Assembly: GCA_024234735.1 (NCBI GenBank)
Contig: JACKNV010000001.1
Location: forward strand, 558,001-622,000
Length of the DNA stretch: 64,000 nt
Direction: 5' to 3'
DNA from: Pseudomonadales bacterium
Lineage (GTDB): Bacteria > Pseudomonadota > Gammaproteobacteria > Pseudomonadales > Halieaceae
The notes beneath the pieces are model-generated. The model did no database searches and was not told the DNA's origin. It saw only the letters and a program-made list of their open reading frames with translations. The position numbers and the translations under genes were made by a program. This document shows, one piece after another, positions 37,105 through 46,070 of the stretch. Position 1 is the stretch's first letter. Each line of letters begins with the position of its first letter.

Positions 37105-37926
37105 GTGAGTCGAATTGCAGGACGGTTTCAACAACTCGCGCAGCAGGGTCGCAAGGCCTTGATCCCCTACGTGGTGGCGGGTGACCCGGCTCTCGAGATC
37201 ACCGTGCCGCTGATGCACCGGATGGTCCAGGCGGGGGCGGATATCATCGAACTGGGTGTGCCCTTTTCCGACCCGATGTCCGAGGGGCCGGTACTGCAAC
37301 TCGGTCACGAACGGGCCCTGGCAAACGGCATCGGCCTGCGCCATGTATTGAAGATGGTTGGTGAGTTTCGCGAGCAGGACAGCACGACCCCGGTTCTGCT
37401 GATGGGCTACGCCAACCCGGTGGAGCACATGGGTTACGAGGCATTCGCGGATGCCGCGGCCGCCGCGGGAGTCGATGGCCTGTTGACTGTCGACATACCG
37501 CCGGAGGAGGTCGCCCACCTGAACCAGCAACTGCAGCGGGTCGGCATCGACAATATCTTCCTGGTGGCGCCCACCACGCCTGATCAGCGGGTCGGGCGCA
37601 TAACCGCCCAGGCCAGCGGGTTCATCTACTACGTCTCGCTAAAAGGGGTCACCGGAGCGGGCCACCTCGATGTGGCCGACGTGGCGGAGCATCTCGCCGT
37701 GATTCGCCGCCACAGCCAGTTACCGGTGGCCGTCGGCTTCGGGATCAAGGACGCGGCTTCCGCCGCGGCCGTGGCGTCGGTGGCCGACGGCGTGGTGGTC
37801 GGCAGTGCCCTCGTCGACAGCATGGCGCGGTCCTTGGACGCCGGCGGTGACCGCGAGGCGGCCATGGAGGCGGCCCTGGCGCTGCTGCGGGAGATCCGTT
37901 CGGGAATCGACAGCATCGCTTCCTAG
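37105..37926 (+). CDS. trpA: Tryptophan synthase alpha chain
   Basis: A 273-residue TIM barrel starting with GTG after GAGGGGATGG. IELGVPFSDPMSEGPVL carries the two catalytic acids, a Glu before the loop and an Asp in it, and FIYYVSLKGVTGAG forms the phosphate pocket. It cleaves indole-3-glycerol phosphate and passes indole to TrpB. It is the last tryptophan gene before accD. Confidence 0.97.
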   Translation: MSRIAGRFQQLAQQGRKALIPYVVAGDPALEITVPLMHRMVQAGADIIELGVPFSDPMSEGPVLQLGHERALANGIGLRHVLKMVGEFREQDSTTPVLLMGYANPVEHMGYEAFADAAAAAGVDGLLTVDIPPEEVAHLNQQLQRVGIDNIFLVAPTTPDQRVGRITAQASGFIYYVSLKGVTGAGHLDVADVAEHLAVIRRHSQLPVAVGFGIKDAASAAAVASVADGVVVGSALVDSMARSLDAGGDREAAMEAALALLREIRSGIDSIAS

Positions 37927-37943
37927 TTGCCCTGCGGGACGTT

Positions 37944-37949
37944 TATAAT
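37944..37949 (+). promoter_or_regulatory. Candidate accD -10 element
   Basis: Perfect TATAAT 27 bases before the accD ATG in the 50-base trpA-accD gap. The -35 position 17 bases upstream is poor, but the -10 suggests independent accD expression. Confidence 0.45.
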
Positions 37950-37976
37950 GGCGGCTTCTTCTCAGCGGGGTCGGCG

Positions 37977-38915
37977 ATGAGCTGGATAGACAAGATTTTA
38001 CCTTCCGGTGTGCGCAGCGACGAGGGTGAAAAGCGTTCCAATGTGCCCGAGGGGCTGTGGAAGAAATGCCTCAAGTGCGATGCCGTACTGTACCGCCCGG
38101 ATGTGGAGCGCAACGACGACGTCTGCCCCAAGTGCGATCACCACATGCGTATCGGCGCGAGGCGCCGCCTGGATATTTTCCTCGATCCGGGTGAACGCGA
38201 AGAAATTCTCACCGAGATCGAACCTGTCGACCGGCTCAAGTTCAAGGACAAGAAGCGCTATCGCGATCGCCTGGCGGCGGCGCAGCGCAGTACCGGCGAA
38301 AAAGACGCGCTGATAGCCATGCGAGGTGCCCTGCAGGGGCTGCCCCTGGTGTGCGTCGCCTTCGAGTTTGATTTCCACGGGGGCTCGATGGGTTACGCCG
38401 TCGGGGAAAAGTTTACCCGCGCCGCGCAGTTGGCCCTGGCCGAGCGTATACCACTGGTGTGCTTTGCCGCCTCCGGCGGTGCCCGCATGCAGGAAGCGCT
38501 GATATCGCTGATGCAGATGGCGAAGACCAGCGCAGTGCTGGAACGCATGCGGCTGCAGGGCGTGCCCTATATTTCGGTGCTCACCGATCCGATCTACGGT
38601 GGCGTGTCGGCCTCCCTGGCCCTGCTGGGCGATATCAATATAGCCGAGCCCGAGGCGCGCGCCGGTTTTGCCGGCCCCAATATCATCGAGCAGACCATCC
38701 GCCAGAAGCTGCCCAAGGGGTTCCAGCGCAGTGAATTCCTGCTGGAACACGGCGCCATCGACATGATCGTACACCGTACCGAAATGCGCGATACCGTTTC
38801 CCGGCTGCTCTCCAAGCTCACCGGCATAGCGCTGGTACCCGTCGAAGAGGCGGCCGGGGAAGCTGACGAGACACAACAGGAGAACGCCGCCGAAGACGCG
38901 GAAAAGAATGGATAA
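37977..38915 (+). CDS. accD: Acetyl-CoA carboxylase carboxyltransferase subunit beta
   Basis: A 312-residue AccD. The N-terminal four-cysteine zinc ribbon is visible as KKCLKCDAVLYRP followed by VCPKCDHHM. The ClpP/crotonase-like carboxyltransferase domain follows, with ASGGARMQEALISLMQ and the SASLALLGD segment. With AccA it transfers carboxyl from biotin to acetyl-CoA to make malonyl-CoA. It overlaps folC by eight bases, the arrangement seen across Pseudomonadales. Confidence 0.97.
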   Translation: MSWIDKILPSGVRSDEGEKRSNVPEGLWKKCLKCDAVLYRPDVERNDDVCPKCDHHMRIGARRRLDIFLDPGEREEILTEIEPVDRLKFKDKKRYRDRLAAAQRSTGEKDALIAMRGALQGLPLVCVAFEFDFHGGSMGYAVGEKFTRAAQLALAERIPLVCFAASGGARMQEALISLMQMAKTSAVLERMRLQGVPYISVLTDPIYGGVSASLALLGDINIAEPEARAGFAGPNIIEQTIRQKLPKGFQRSEFLLEHGAIDMIVHRTEMRDTVSRLLSKLTGIALVPVEEAAGEADETQQENAAEDAEKNG

Positions 38916-40191
38916 ACAGCCACTGGAGCAGTGGCTGGGGCGACTGGAATGCCTTCACCCCACGGCAATCGAACTGGGGCTGGAGCGGGTTGCCGAGGTA
39001 GCGAAGGTGCTGGGCCTGTTGCCGGTGCACGTGCCGGTGGTCACGGTTGCCGGTACCAACGGCAAGGGCTCGACGGTGGCGGTGCTCGAGGCCGTACTCA
39101 ATGCGTCGGGGCAGTGTACCGGGGTGTATACCTCGCCGCACCTGCTGCGCTTCAACGAGCGCGTGCGCGTGGCCGGGGAAGAGGCCAGCGACGGGGAACT
39201 CGTTGACGCCTTCGCACAAATCGAGCGTGCCAGGGGTGTTACCAGCCTGACCTATTTCGAGTTCGCCACTCTCGCGGCACTGCTGGTGTTTCGAGCCCGG
39301 CGGGTGGATGTAATGGTCCTCGAGGTGGGGCTGGGTGGGCGCCTTGACGCAGTGAATATCGTCGATCCCGAGGTCGCCGTGGTCACTCTCATCGACCTGG
39401 ATCACCAGAGCTGGCTGGGCGACGACCTGGACAGCATCGCCCGGGAAAAGGCCGGTATAATGCGCCCGCACAAGGCGCTGGTGGTCGGCGATCCGCACCC
39501 TCCGGATGCGCTGCTGGAGTGCGCCACCGCCACGGCTGCGACACCGGTGCTGCGGTTGGGGCGAGAGTTCGGTTTTACGGTCGATCGACCCGGGTACTGG
39601 CAGGGCAGAATAGGGGGCAGGGTGCTGCCCGAACTGCCGCGCGGGCCCCTGCTGCCGGAGAACGTCTGTACGGCATTGCAGGCGGCCGCTTTGCTGGGCT
39701 GTGAGCCGGATGTCAGGCAACTGCCGGCGCTGCTGCAAACGGTGCGCCTGAAAGGGCGCTGCGAGATGCGTACAGTGGCCGGACGGGAGTACCTCGTGGA
39801 CGTAGCCCACAACCCGTCATCGGTTGAGAAAATGATTGAGTATAGTGATCTAACTGGCTGTAAAGGAAGGATATTTGCAATTTTTTCCGCCATGGCCGAT
39901 AAGGATATCCCGGCGATGATTGCCGCGACAGGCAAACACTTCGACGCCTGGTTCGTGGGCGATCAGCCGGGCAACTCACGGGCGGCGACCGCCGCCGATC
40001 TCGCCACCGCCCTGTATGCCGCCGGTCACGAACGGGTCAGTGTGAGCAAGAACCTGCGGCAGGCCCTGGCCCGCGCCCGCAGCCTGATGGAGGAGGGTGA
40101 CAGGCTGGTCGTGTTCGGCTCGTTTTACACGGTCGGCGCGGTACTGCCCCTGCTGGAACGAGAAAACCAGGCATCCCGGGGGCGGCGGTGA
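38908..40191 (+). CDS. folC: Dihydrofolate synthase / folylpolyglutamate synthase
   Basis: A 427-residue Mur-ligase-family protein. The P-loop AGTNGKGSTVAVLE lies near residues 48-60, with YTSPHLLRFNERVRV and LEVGLGGRLDAVN also typical. It adds glutamate to dihydropteroate and then to folates. The C-terminal domain contains VDVAHNPSSVEKM. It overlaps accD in front and the SPOR gene behind by four bases. Confidence 0.95.
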   Translation: MDKQPLEQWLGRLECLHPTAIELGLERVAEVAKVLGLLPVHVPVVTVAGTNGKGSTVAVLEAVLNASGQCTGVYTSPHLLRFNERVRVAGEEASDGELVDAFAQIERARGVTSLTYFEFATLAALLVFRARRVDVMVLEVGLGGRLDAVNIVDPEVAVVTLIDLDHQSWLGDDLDSIAREKAGIMRPHKALVVGDPHPPDALLECATATAATPVLRLGREFGFTVDRPGYWQGRIGGRVLPELPRGPLLPENVCTALQAAALLGCEPDVRQLPALLQTVRLKGRCEMRTVAGREYLVDVAHNPSSVEKMIEYSDLTGCKGRIFAIFSAMADKDIPAMIAATGKHFDAWFVGDQPGNSRAATAADLATALYAAGHERVSVSKNLRQALARARSLMEEGDRLVVFGSFYTVGAVLPLLERENQASRGRR

Positions 40192-40826
40192 ACGATATTC
40201 TGAAACAGCGACTGGTGGGTGCCCTGATCCTGGTCGCCCTGGGCGTGGTGTTCTGGCCCATCATCTTTGTCGAACCCGGTTCCCGGGTCGAGCCCGGCCA
40301 AGTCGATATTCCGCCGCCGCCCGCTGTGGACACCACCCCCATCGAGCCGCCCCGGGCAGACCAGTGGCGCGTTTCCAGCGACACCTATGCCGACCCCGAC
40401 GGGGAGGACAGCGGGCTGGACGATGACAGTCTCATCCTGGACGACGCGGCACCCGCAGAGGATGCCGCAGGGGCACCACAGGAGCATGTTGTCGACCCGG
40501 TGCCCGAGTCTGCGCCCGAGCCAGTGGCAAGCGTCACGCCGCGCACCAGCGCGCCGCAGGCCCCCGCGCTGGATGCCAATGGCGTGCCCCTTGCCTGGAG
40601 CCTGCAGGTGGCCAGCGTCAGCAGCGCCGCCAAGGCCGAGGCACTGCGCGAGCAGTTACTGGCGATGCACGAAAAAGCCTACATCCGTAAAGTGGAGCGC
40701 GGCGACAGGGACCTCTACCGCGTGTATCTGGGGCCGAAATTCGAGCGTGCCCAACTGGAGCAACTGCAGGCTCGCGTCAATGCCCGTTTTGGAGTCGAGT
40801 CGCTGATCGTCAGGTATCTTCCCTGA
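40188..40826 (+). CDS. SPOR domain-containing membrane protein (DedD-like)
   Basis: A 212-residue protein with GTG start. One membrane helix (LVGALILVALGVVFWPIIF) near the N terminus is followed by a Pro/Ala/Glu-rich linker of about 100 residues. A C-terminal SPOR domain (WSLQVASVSSAAKAEALREQ, then YRVYLGPKFERAQLEQL) binds denuded peptidoglycan at the division site. It occupies the position of dedD between folC and cvpA, but low similarity in the linker keeps me from using the symbol. Stop and cvpA start share one base. Confidence 0.9.
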   Translation: MNDILKQRLVGALILVALGVVFWPIIFVEPGSRVEPGQVDIPPPPAVDTTPIEPPRADQWRVSSDTYADPDGEDSGLDDDSLILDDAAPAEDAAGAPQEHVVDPVPESAPEPVASVTPRTSAPQAPALDANGVPLAWSLQVASVSSAAKAEALREQLLAMHEKAYIRKVERGDRDLYRVYLGPKFERAQLEQLQARVNARFGVESLIVRYLP

Positions 40827-41365
40827 TGTTTGCCTTTTCCCAGTTTGGCGCGGTGGATTGGGTGATCGTGGTGGTGATGACCCTGTCGGTACTGCTCAGT
40901 CTGTGGCGCGGGTTCGCCCGCGAGGCCCTGTCGCTGGCGGGCTGGGTGGCGGCCTTCCTGATCGCCAACCTGTTCGTCGACCAGATGGCCGCGCTGCTGG
41001 CCGGGGCGATTAACAATATTACCGGGCGTTACGTGGCGGCCTACGCCATCCTGTTCGTCGGTACGCTGGTGGCATCGACCCTGGCAACCTACCTGGTGGC
41101 ACAGCTGGTCAGGGCCACCGGCCTGAGCCTGTTGGATCGCCTGCTGGGCACCGTGTTCGGGTTTGCCCGCGGTGTCATACTCATTCTGGTCTGCGTGTTC
41201 GTCCTGCGCCAGCTGGTGGCGCCCACGGACCTGCAGTGGCTGGATCACTCCCAGCTGATGCCCCATATCGACATGTTTGGGCGCTGGGCCCGTTCCCTGT
41301 TTAACGAAGCCGGTGGCGAACTGCCCCGGCTGACAAGCGCAACTGTCATTGCGATGAGGTATTGA
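40826..41365 (+). CDS. cvpA: CvpA family membrane protein
   Basis: A 179-residue protein with four predicted membrane helices (VDWVIVVVMTLSVLLSLWRG, LSLAGWVAAFLIANLFV, YVAAYAILFVGTLVAS, LLGTVFGFARGVILILVC). CvpA was named for colicin V production and is related to envelope resistance functions; its exact task is not known. The gene starts within the TGATG junction of the SPOR gene and ends four bases before purF, a classic pairing. Confidence 0.93.
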   Translation: MFAFSQFGAVDWVIVVVMTLSVLLSLWRGFAREALSLAGWVAAFLIANLFVDQMAALLAGAINNITGRYVAAYAILFVGTLVASTLATYLVAQLVRATGLSLLDRLLGTVFGFARGVILILVCVFVLRQLVAPTDLQWLDHSQLMPHIDMFGRWARSLFNEAGGELPRLTSATVIAMRY

Positions 41366-41369
41366 GCCG

Positions 41370-42890
41370 ATGTGTGGCCTGGTTGGAATGGTTGGCAAGA
41401 ATGATGTCGCCCCGGAGATCTACGATGCCCTGACGGTATTGCAGCATCGGGGCCAGGACGCCGCGGGCATCATGACCTGCAGTGGCGGGCGGTTTTCCCA
41501 GCGCAAGAGCGAGGGGCTGGTGCGGGATGTCTTTCGCCAGCACCATATGCAGATGTTGCGGGGCAGCGTCGGCATCGGCCATGTCCGCTACCCCACGGCG
41601 GGCAGTTCCGGTGCCGCCCTCGCCCAGCCCTTCTATGTGAATTCGCCGTATGGTATTGCCCTGGCCCACAACGGCAACCTGACCAATTCCGAACAGCTCA
41701 CCCGCGAGCTGTTCCAGGACGATTTGCGCCACCTGAACACCGACTCGGATTCCGAGGTGCTGCTCAATGTATTCGCCCACGAGTTGCAGACCCTGGGCAA
41801 GTTGAGTCCCTCGCCGGAAGATGTGTTCACCGCCATTTCGGCGGTTCATCGGCGTTGCCGGGGTGGCTACGCGGCTGTGGCGCTGCTGGTGAACTACGGT
41901 GTGGTGGCCTTTCGCGATCCCCTGGGGATACGCCCGCTGGTGGTGGGGGTGCGCAACAATGGCCAGTCGGAGGAGTACATGGTGGCCTCGGAGAGCGTGG
42001 CACTGGACGTGCTGGGCTTTTCCCTGTTGGGGGACGTGGCGCCGGGGGAGGCCGTGTTTATCGACATGCAGGGCCAGTTGTACCGCCGCCAGTGCGCCGA
42101 ACAAACCAGCTTGCGCCCCTGTATATTCGAGCACGTTTATTTTGCCCGACCCGATTCGCTCATGGACCAGATTTCGATCTACAAGACGCGCATGCGCCAG
42201 GGCGAGGCCCTGGGGAGGAAAATACAGCGTCTGCGTCCGGATTTGCATATAGACGTGGTGATTCCCATCCCCGATACCAGCCGCATCGCTGCCCAGTCCA
42301 TGGCCTACGAACTGGGCATCAAGTTCCGTGAGGGGCTGATGAAAAACCGCTATATAGGGCGTACCTTCATCATGCCGGGGCAGAGCCAGCGCAGGAAATC
42401 GGTGCGCCAGAAGCTCAACCCGGTACCGCTGGAATTCGAGGGCAAGAACGTCATGCTGGTCGACGATTCCATTGTGCGCGGTACTACCTGCCGACAGATT
42501 ATCCAGATGGCCCGGGACGCCGGCGCGGCGCAGGTGTATTTCGCCTCCGCAGCGCCTGCGGTGCGCTATCCCAATGTGTATGGCATCGATATGCCCTCTG
42601 CCTCGGAGCTGATTGCCCATGGCAGGACCGACGAGGAAGTCTGTGAGCTGATTGGCGCCGACTGGCTGGTTTACCAGGATCTGGATGATCTGGTGCAGTG
42701 TTCCCTGGAGGGCAACCCCGATGTCGATGGCTTCGACTGTTCGGTTTTCAACGGCCACTATATAACCGGTGATGTCGACCAGAATTACCTTGATCGAGTG
42801 GAATCCCTGCGCAATGATGATGCCCTGACAAAACGCCGCAAGGCCTTGCAGCAGGATGGCGCGCTGGTCGGCATCCACAACGATGCCTGA
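41370..42890 (+). CDS. purF: Amidophosphoribosyltransferase
   Basis: A 506-residue PurF. After the initiator Met, Cys2 (MCGLVGMVG) is the glutaminase nucleophile once the Met is removed. The phosphoribosyl pyrophosphate loop VMLVDDSIVRGTTCRQI is present. It makes phosphoribosylamine, the first step of purine synthesis. There is no propeptide. It is 4 bases after cvpA. Confidence 0.98.
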   Translation: MCGLVGMVGKNDVAPEIYDALTVLQHRGQDAAGIMTCSGGRFSQRKSEGLVRDVFRQHHMQMLRGSVGIGHVRYPTAGSSGAALAQPFYVNSPYGIALAHNGNLTNSEQLTRELFQDDLRHLNTDSDSEVLLNVFAHELQTLGKLSPSPEDVFTAISAVHRRCRGGYAAVALLVNYGVVAFRDPLGIRPLVVGVRNNGQSEEYMVASESVALDVLGFSLLGDVAPGEAVFIDMQGQLYRRQCAEQTSLRPCIFEHVYFARPDSLMDQISIYKTRMRQGEALGRKIQRLRPDLHIDVVIPIPDTSRIAAQSMAYELGIKFREGLMKNRYIGRTFIMPGQSQRRKSVRQKLNPVPLEFEGKNVMLVDDSIVRGTTCRQIIQMARDAGAAQVYFASAAPAVRYPNVYGIDMPSASELIAHGRTDEEVCELIGADWLVYQDLDDLVQCSLEGNPDVDGFDCSVFNGHYITGDVDQNYLDRVESLRNDDALTKRRKALQQDGALVGIHNDA

Positions 42891-42899
42891 TACGAAACT

Positions 42900-44105
42900 A
42901 TGACTGAAGACACTCACCAGGGCGCCCTGGACGATGCCCGGCTTGAGACCCTGGCAGTGCGCTCCGGCATTAGCCGTACCGCGGAAGGCGAGCATGCCGA
43001 GCCGATTTTTCTCACTTCCAGCTACGTGTTCGCCAGTGCGGCCGATGCCGCGGCCCGCTTTGCCGGCACCGCCGATGGCAACGTCTATTCGCGTTACACC
43101 AACCCCACCGTGCGCAGTTTTGAACAGCGCATCGCCGCTCTCGAGGGCGGCGAGCGCGCGGTTGGCACCGCCTCCGGCATGGCCGCCATACTGAGTACCT
43201 GCATGGCGCTGCTCAAACGCGGCGATCACGTGGTGTGCTCGCGGGACGTGTTCGGCACCACGGTCAACCTGTTCGCCAGATACATGGCCAAATTCGGGGT
43301 TGATGTCAGTTTCGTGCCGCTGCTGCAAATGGATGCCTGGCGGGACGCGGTGCGCCCTGATACCGCGATGCTGTTCGTCGAAACCCCGTCCAATCCCCTG
43401 TGCGAGGTGGCCGACCTGGCGGCGCTGTCCTCGCTGGCCAGGGAGAACGGGGCCCTGCTGGTGGTCGACAACTGTTTCTGTACCCCGGCACTGCAAACGC
43501 CGCTGGCCCTGGGTGCGGACATCGTGGTGCATTCCGCCACCAAGTATCTCGACGGCCAGGGTCGCTGTGTCGGCGGCGCTGTCGTCGGCTCGGCGGCGCA
43601 CATGGACGAGGTGCTGACCTTTCTGCGCACTTGCGGTCCGACCATGAGCGCCTTCAATGCCTGGGTCTTCCTCAAGGGCCTCGAAACCCTGCGCTTGCGC
43701 ATGGAGGTTCACAGCCGCAGTGCGCTGGAACTCGCCACCTGGTTGCGCGAGCGGCCGGAGGTGGAACGGGTATACTATGCAGGGCTGCCAGATCATCCCG
43801 GTCACCAGTTGGCCTGCCGCCAGCAGAGCGCATTCGGTGGCGTGCTGTCTTTTGCCTTGCGCGGTGGCCGGCAGGAAGCCTGGACGTTCATCGATGCGGT
43901 ACGCATAATGTCGCTGACCGCCAATCTCGGGGATGCGAAAACCACCATCGTGCACCCGGCGACCACCACCCACGGGCGCCTCACCCCTGAACAGCGCGAG
44001 GCCGCCGGCATAGGCGAGAACCTGGTGCGCATTGCCGTGGGCCTGGAGCATGTGGATGACTTGCGGGCGGACCTGCAGCGCGGCTTTGCGGCGCTGGCCA
44101 GGTAA
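42900..44105 (+). CDS. metZ: O-succinylhomoserine sulfhydrylase
   Basis: A 401-residue trans-sulfuration enzyme. Lys215 of HSATKYLDGQGRCVGG forms the pyridoxal phosphate aldimine; SRYTNPTVRSFE and SGMAAILS are family segments. MetZ makes homocysteine directly from O-succinylhomoserine and sulfide. Placement nine bases after purF matches the Pseudomonas metZ locus, which favours this over cystathionine gamma-synthase. Confidence 0.93.
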   Translation: MTEDTHQGALDDARLETLAVRSGISRTAEGEHAEPIFLTSSYVFASAADAAARFAGTADGNVYSRYTNPTVRSFEQRIAALEGGERAVGTASGMAAILSTCMALLKRGDHVVCSRDVFGTTVNLFARYMAKFGVDVSFVPLLQMDAWRDAVRPDTAMLFVETPSNPLCEVADLAALSSLARENGALLVVDNCFCTPALQTPLALGADIVVHSATKYLDGQGRCVGGAVVGSAAHMDEVLTFLRTCGPTMSAFNAWVFLKGLETLRLRMEVHSRSALELATWLRERPEVERVYYAGLPDHPGHQLACRQQSAFGGVLSFALRGGRQEAWTFIDAVRIMSLTANLGDAKTTIVHPATTTHGRLTPEQREAAGIGENLVRIAVGLEHVDDLRADLQRGFAALAR

Positions 44106-44138
44106 GTATCCGCGGCAGACGGGACTCGGGGCAGGGCA

Positions 44139-45068
44139 ATGCAGCTACAGGGCTTGATCGATGCGGCGGTGGCCGAAGTGGGCAGTGTTTTACTGGGCAA
44201 GGAAGCGCAGATTCGCCTGGCGCTGTGCTGCCTGTTCTCCCGCGGCCACCTGCTGATCGAAGACCTGCCGGGAATGGGCAAAACCACTCTGTCCCATGCC
44301 CTGGCAGATGTGCTCGGCCTGTCCTGGAAGCGCGTGCAGTTCACCAGCGATCTGTTACCCGCGGATATCCTGGGTGTCTCCATCTATAATCGCAGCGACG
44401 CCAGTTTCAGCTTTCACCCCGGCCCCATTTTTACCCAGCTGTTGTTGGCCGATGAAATCAATCGCACCACGCCGCGCACCCAGAGCGCGCTGCTGGAAGC
44501 CATGGCGGAGCGGCAGGTGACGGTGGAGGGCGAAACCCGGCCCCTGCCGGATCCATTCTTCGTCATTGCCACCCAGAATCCGGTTCACCAGTCCGGTACC
44601 TATCCGCTGCCCGAATCCCAGCTGGATCGTTTCCTGATGCGCCTGGAACTGGGTTATCCCCATCCGCGGGCCGAACGGCAGATGTTCGAGCGCGGTCACA
44701 ATAGCGGCGCCGAGCGGGTGGTGCTGGCGCGGCGTATCTCCGATGAGCAGTTGCGGCAGATTCGCTCGCGGGCCGCGACCGTGCACGCCTCGGACAACCT
44801 GCTGGACTACCTGCAGCGCCTGGTGGCCTACACCCGCAGTTCCGCCGAATTTGCCGTGGGCCTGTCCCCCCGGGGTGCCCTGGCACTGCTTGACTGCGCG
44901 CGAACCTGGGCGGTGATGCATAACCGCGAGCACCTGGTACCCGAGGACCTGCAAATGGTGTTGCCGGCGGTGGCGGCTCATCGCCTGGTGCCCGCCGGGG
45001 ACTATGCCGGCGACGGCATGGCACTGGTGGAACTACTGCGTCGCGAAGTCGATGTGATACGGCCCTGA
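44139..45068 (+). CDS. MoxR-family AAA ATPase
   Basis: A 309-residue AAA ATPase. The Walker A GMGKTTLSHAL at about residues 47-57 and Walker B LLLADEINRTTPR near residue 105 are intact, and the sensor ATQNPVHQSGTYPLPESQ and C-terminal lid follow. MoxR ATPases act as chaperones for proteins with von Willebrand or DUF58 domains. This one is followed by DUF58 and transglutaminase genes, a conserved trio. Confidence 0.95.
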   Translation: MQLQGLIDAAVAEVGSVLLGKEAQIRLALCCLFSRGHLLIEDLPGMGKTTLSHALADVLGLSWKRVQFTSDLLPADILGVSIYNRSDASFSFHPGPIFTQLLLADEINRTTPRTQSALLEAMAERQVTVEGETRPLPDPFFVIATQNPVHQSGTYPLPESQLDRFLMRLELGYPHPRAERQMFERGHNSGAERVVLARRISDEQLRQIRSRAATVHASDNLLDYLQRLVAYTRSSAEFAVGLSPRGALALLDCARTWAVMHNREHLVPEDLQMVLPAVAAHRLVPAGDYAGDGMALVELLRREVDVIRP

Positions 45069-45074
45069 GTTGAC

Positions 45075-46070
45075 GTGGACGGCCTGAGCACTACCGCCGG
45101 GCGGGGCTACAGGCAGCGCATCCGCCAGCGATTCAGCAAGTGGGTCAATCGCCGCATTCCACCGTCCCGCGTGGTCACCCTCGATCAGCGGCGGATTTTC
45201 ATTTTTCCCTCGCGGGTTGGGCTGTTCTTTGCGGCCTGCCTGTTGGTGATGCTGCTCACCGCGATCAACTACCAGAACAACATGAGCTATGCATTGACCT
45301 TCCTGCTGGCGACCCTGTTTATCATCGCCACGCTGCATACCTACGCCAACCTCTCCGGCCTGACCCTGCGTGCGGTGCGGGCGGCCGCTGCGTTTCCGGG
45401 GCAACAGTCGGAGTTCGTGCTGCAAATCGAGCGCGGTGATACGCGCGAGCATTTCGCCCTGCACCTGAAGTGGCCGGAAAGTACCGAGAGCCTGGTCAAT
45501 CTGGTGGACGAGGATTGCCTGCGGGTGCATCTGCACCAGGCGGTTGGCGAGCGCGGCTGGTTCAGCCCGGGCAGGCTGCTGCTGGAGTCCACCTATCCGC
45601 TGGGCCTGCTGCGATGCTGGACCTGGGTGGACCTGGATCTGCGCGCCATGGTTTACCCCCGGCCGTTGGCCTCGCCGGAACTGCCAGGGCTGGCCAGCGA
45701 CCGGCCGGACGGCGCTGCTATTCCGGCACTGGGCAGCGATGATTTTTACGGTTTCCGCGATTATCGCGACGGCGACTCCCTGCGCCAGGTGCACTGGAAG
45801 GGGCTGGCGCGAGGACAGGCGGTACAGTCCAAGCAATACGGTGCCTATGCCAGCCGCAGCGCCTGGCTGGACTGGGAGATGTTCCCCGGGCTGGGTGTAG
45901 AGCAGCGCCTGTCGCACCTGTGTTACTGGGCCCTGGAGTTCGAGGGGCGTGGCGAAGAGTACGGCCTGCGGTTGCCCGGGGTCGCCATCGAACCGGCCGC
46001 AGGGGAACGCCATCGCGAGCGCGTCCTGCAGGCCCTGGCGTTGTACGGTAAAGCGGAACCGCCGTCGTGA
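45075..46070 (+). CDS. DUF58 domain-containing membrane protein
   Basis: A 331-residue protein with GTG start. Two membrane helices (VGLFFAACLLVMLLTAI and YALTFLLATLFIIATLH) precede a beta domain. The DUF58 hallmark FYGFRDYRDGDSLRQVHWKG lies near residues 225-245, without the complete von Willebrand domain of longer members. It lies between moxR and a TgpA gene and overlaps that gene by four bases. The function is unknown, but it is presumed to be a MoxR client. Confidence 0.92.
   Translation: MDGLSTTAGRGYRQRIRQRFSKWVNRRIPPSRVVTLDQRRIFIFPSRVGLFFAACLLVMLLTAINYQNNMSYALTFLLATLFIIATLHTYANLSGLTLRAVRAAAAFPGQQSEFVLQIERGDTREHFALHLKWPESTESLVNLVDEDCLRVHLHQAVGERGWFSPGRLLLESTYPLGLLRCWTWVDLDLRAMVYPRPLASPELPGLASDRPDGAAIPALGSDDFYGFRDYRDGDSLRQVHWKGLARGQAVQSKQYGAYASRSAWLDWEMFPGLGVEQRLSHLCYWALEFEGRGEEYGLRLPGVAIEPAAGERHRERVLQALALYGKAEPPS

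Noticed and set aside
41346..44051. Very long open frame on the reverse strand across purF and metZ
   Set aside because: It is antisense to two well-supported genes and reads as His-, Gln- and Gly-rich low-similarity sequence, the usual shadow of GC-rich codon use.
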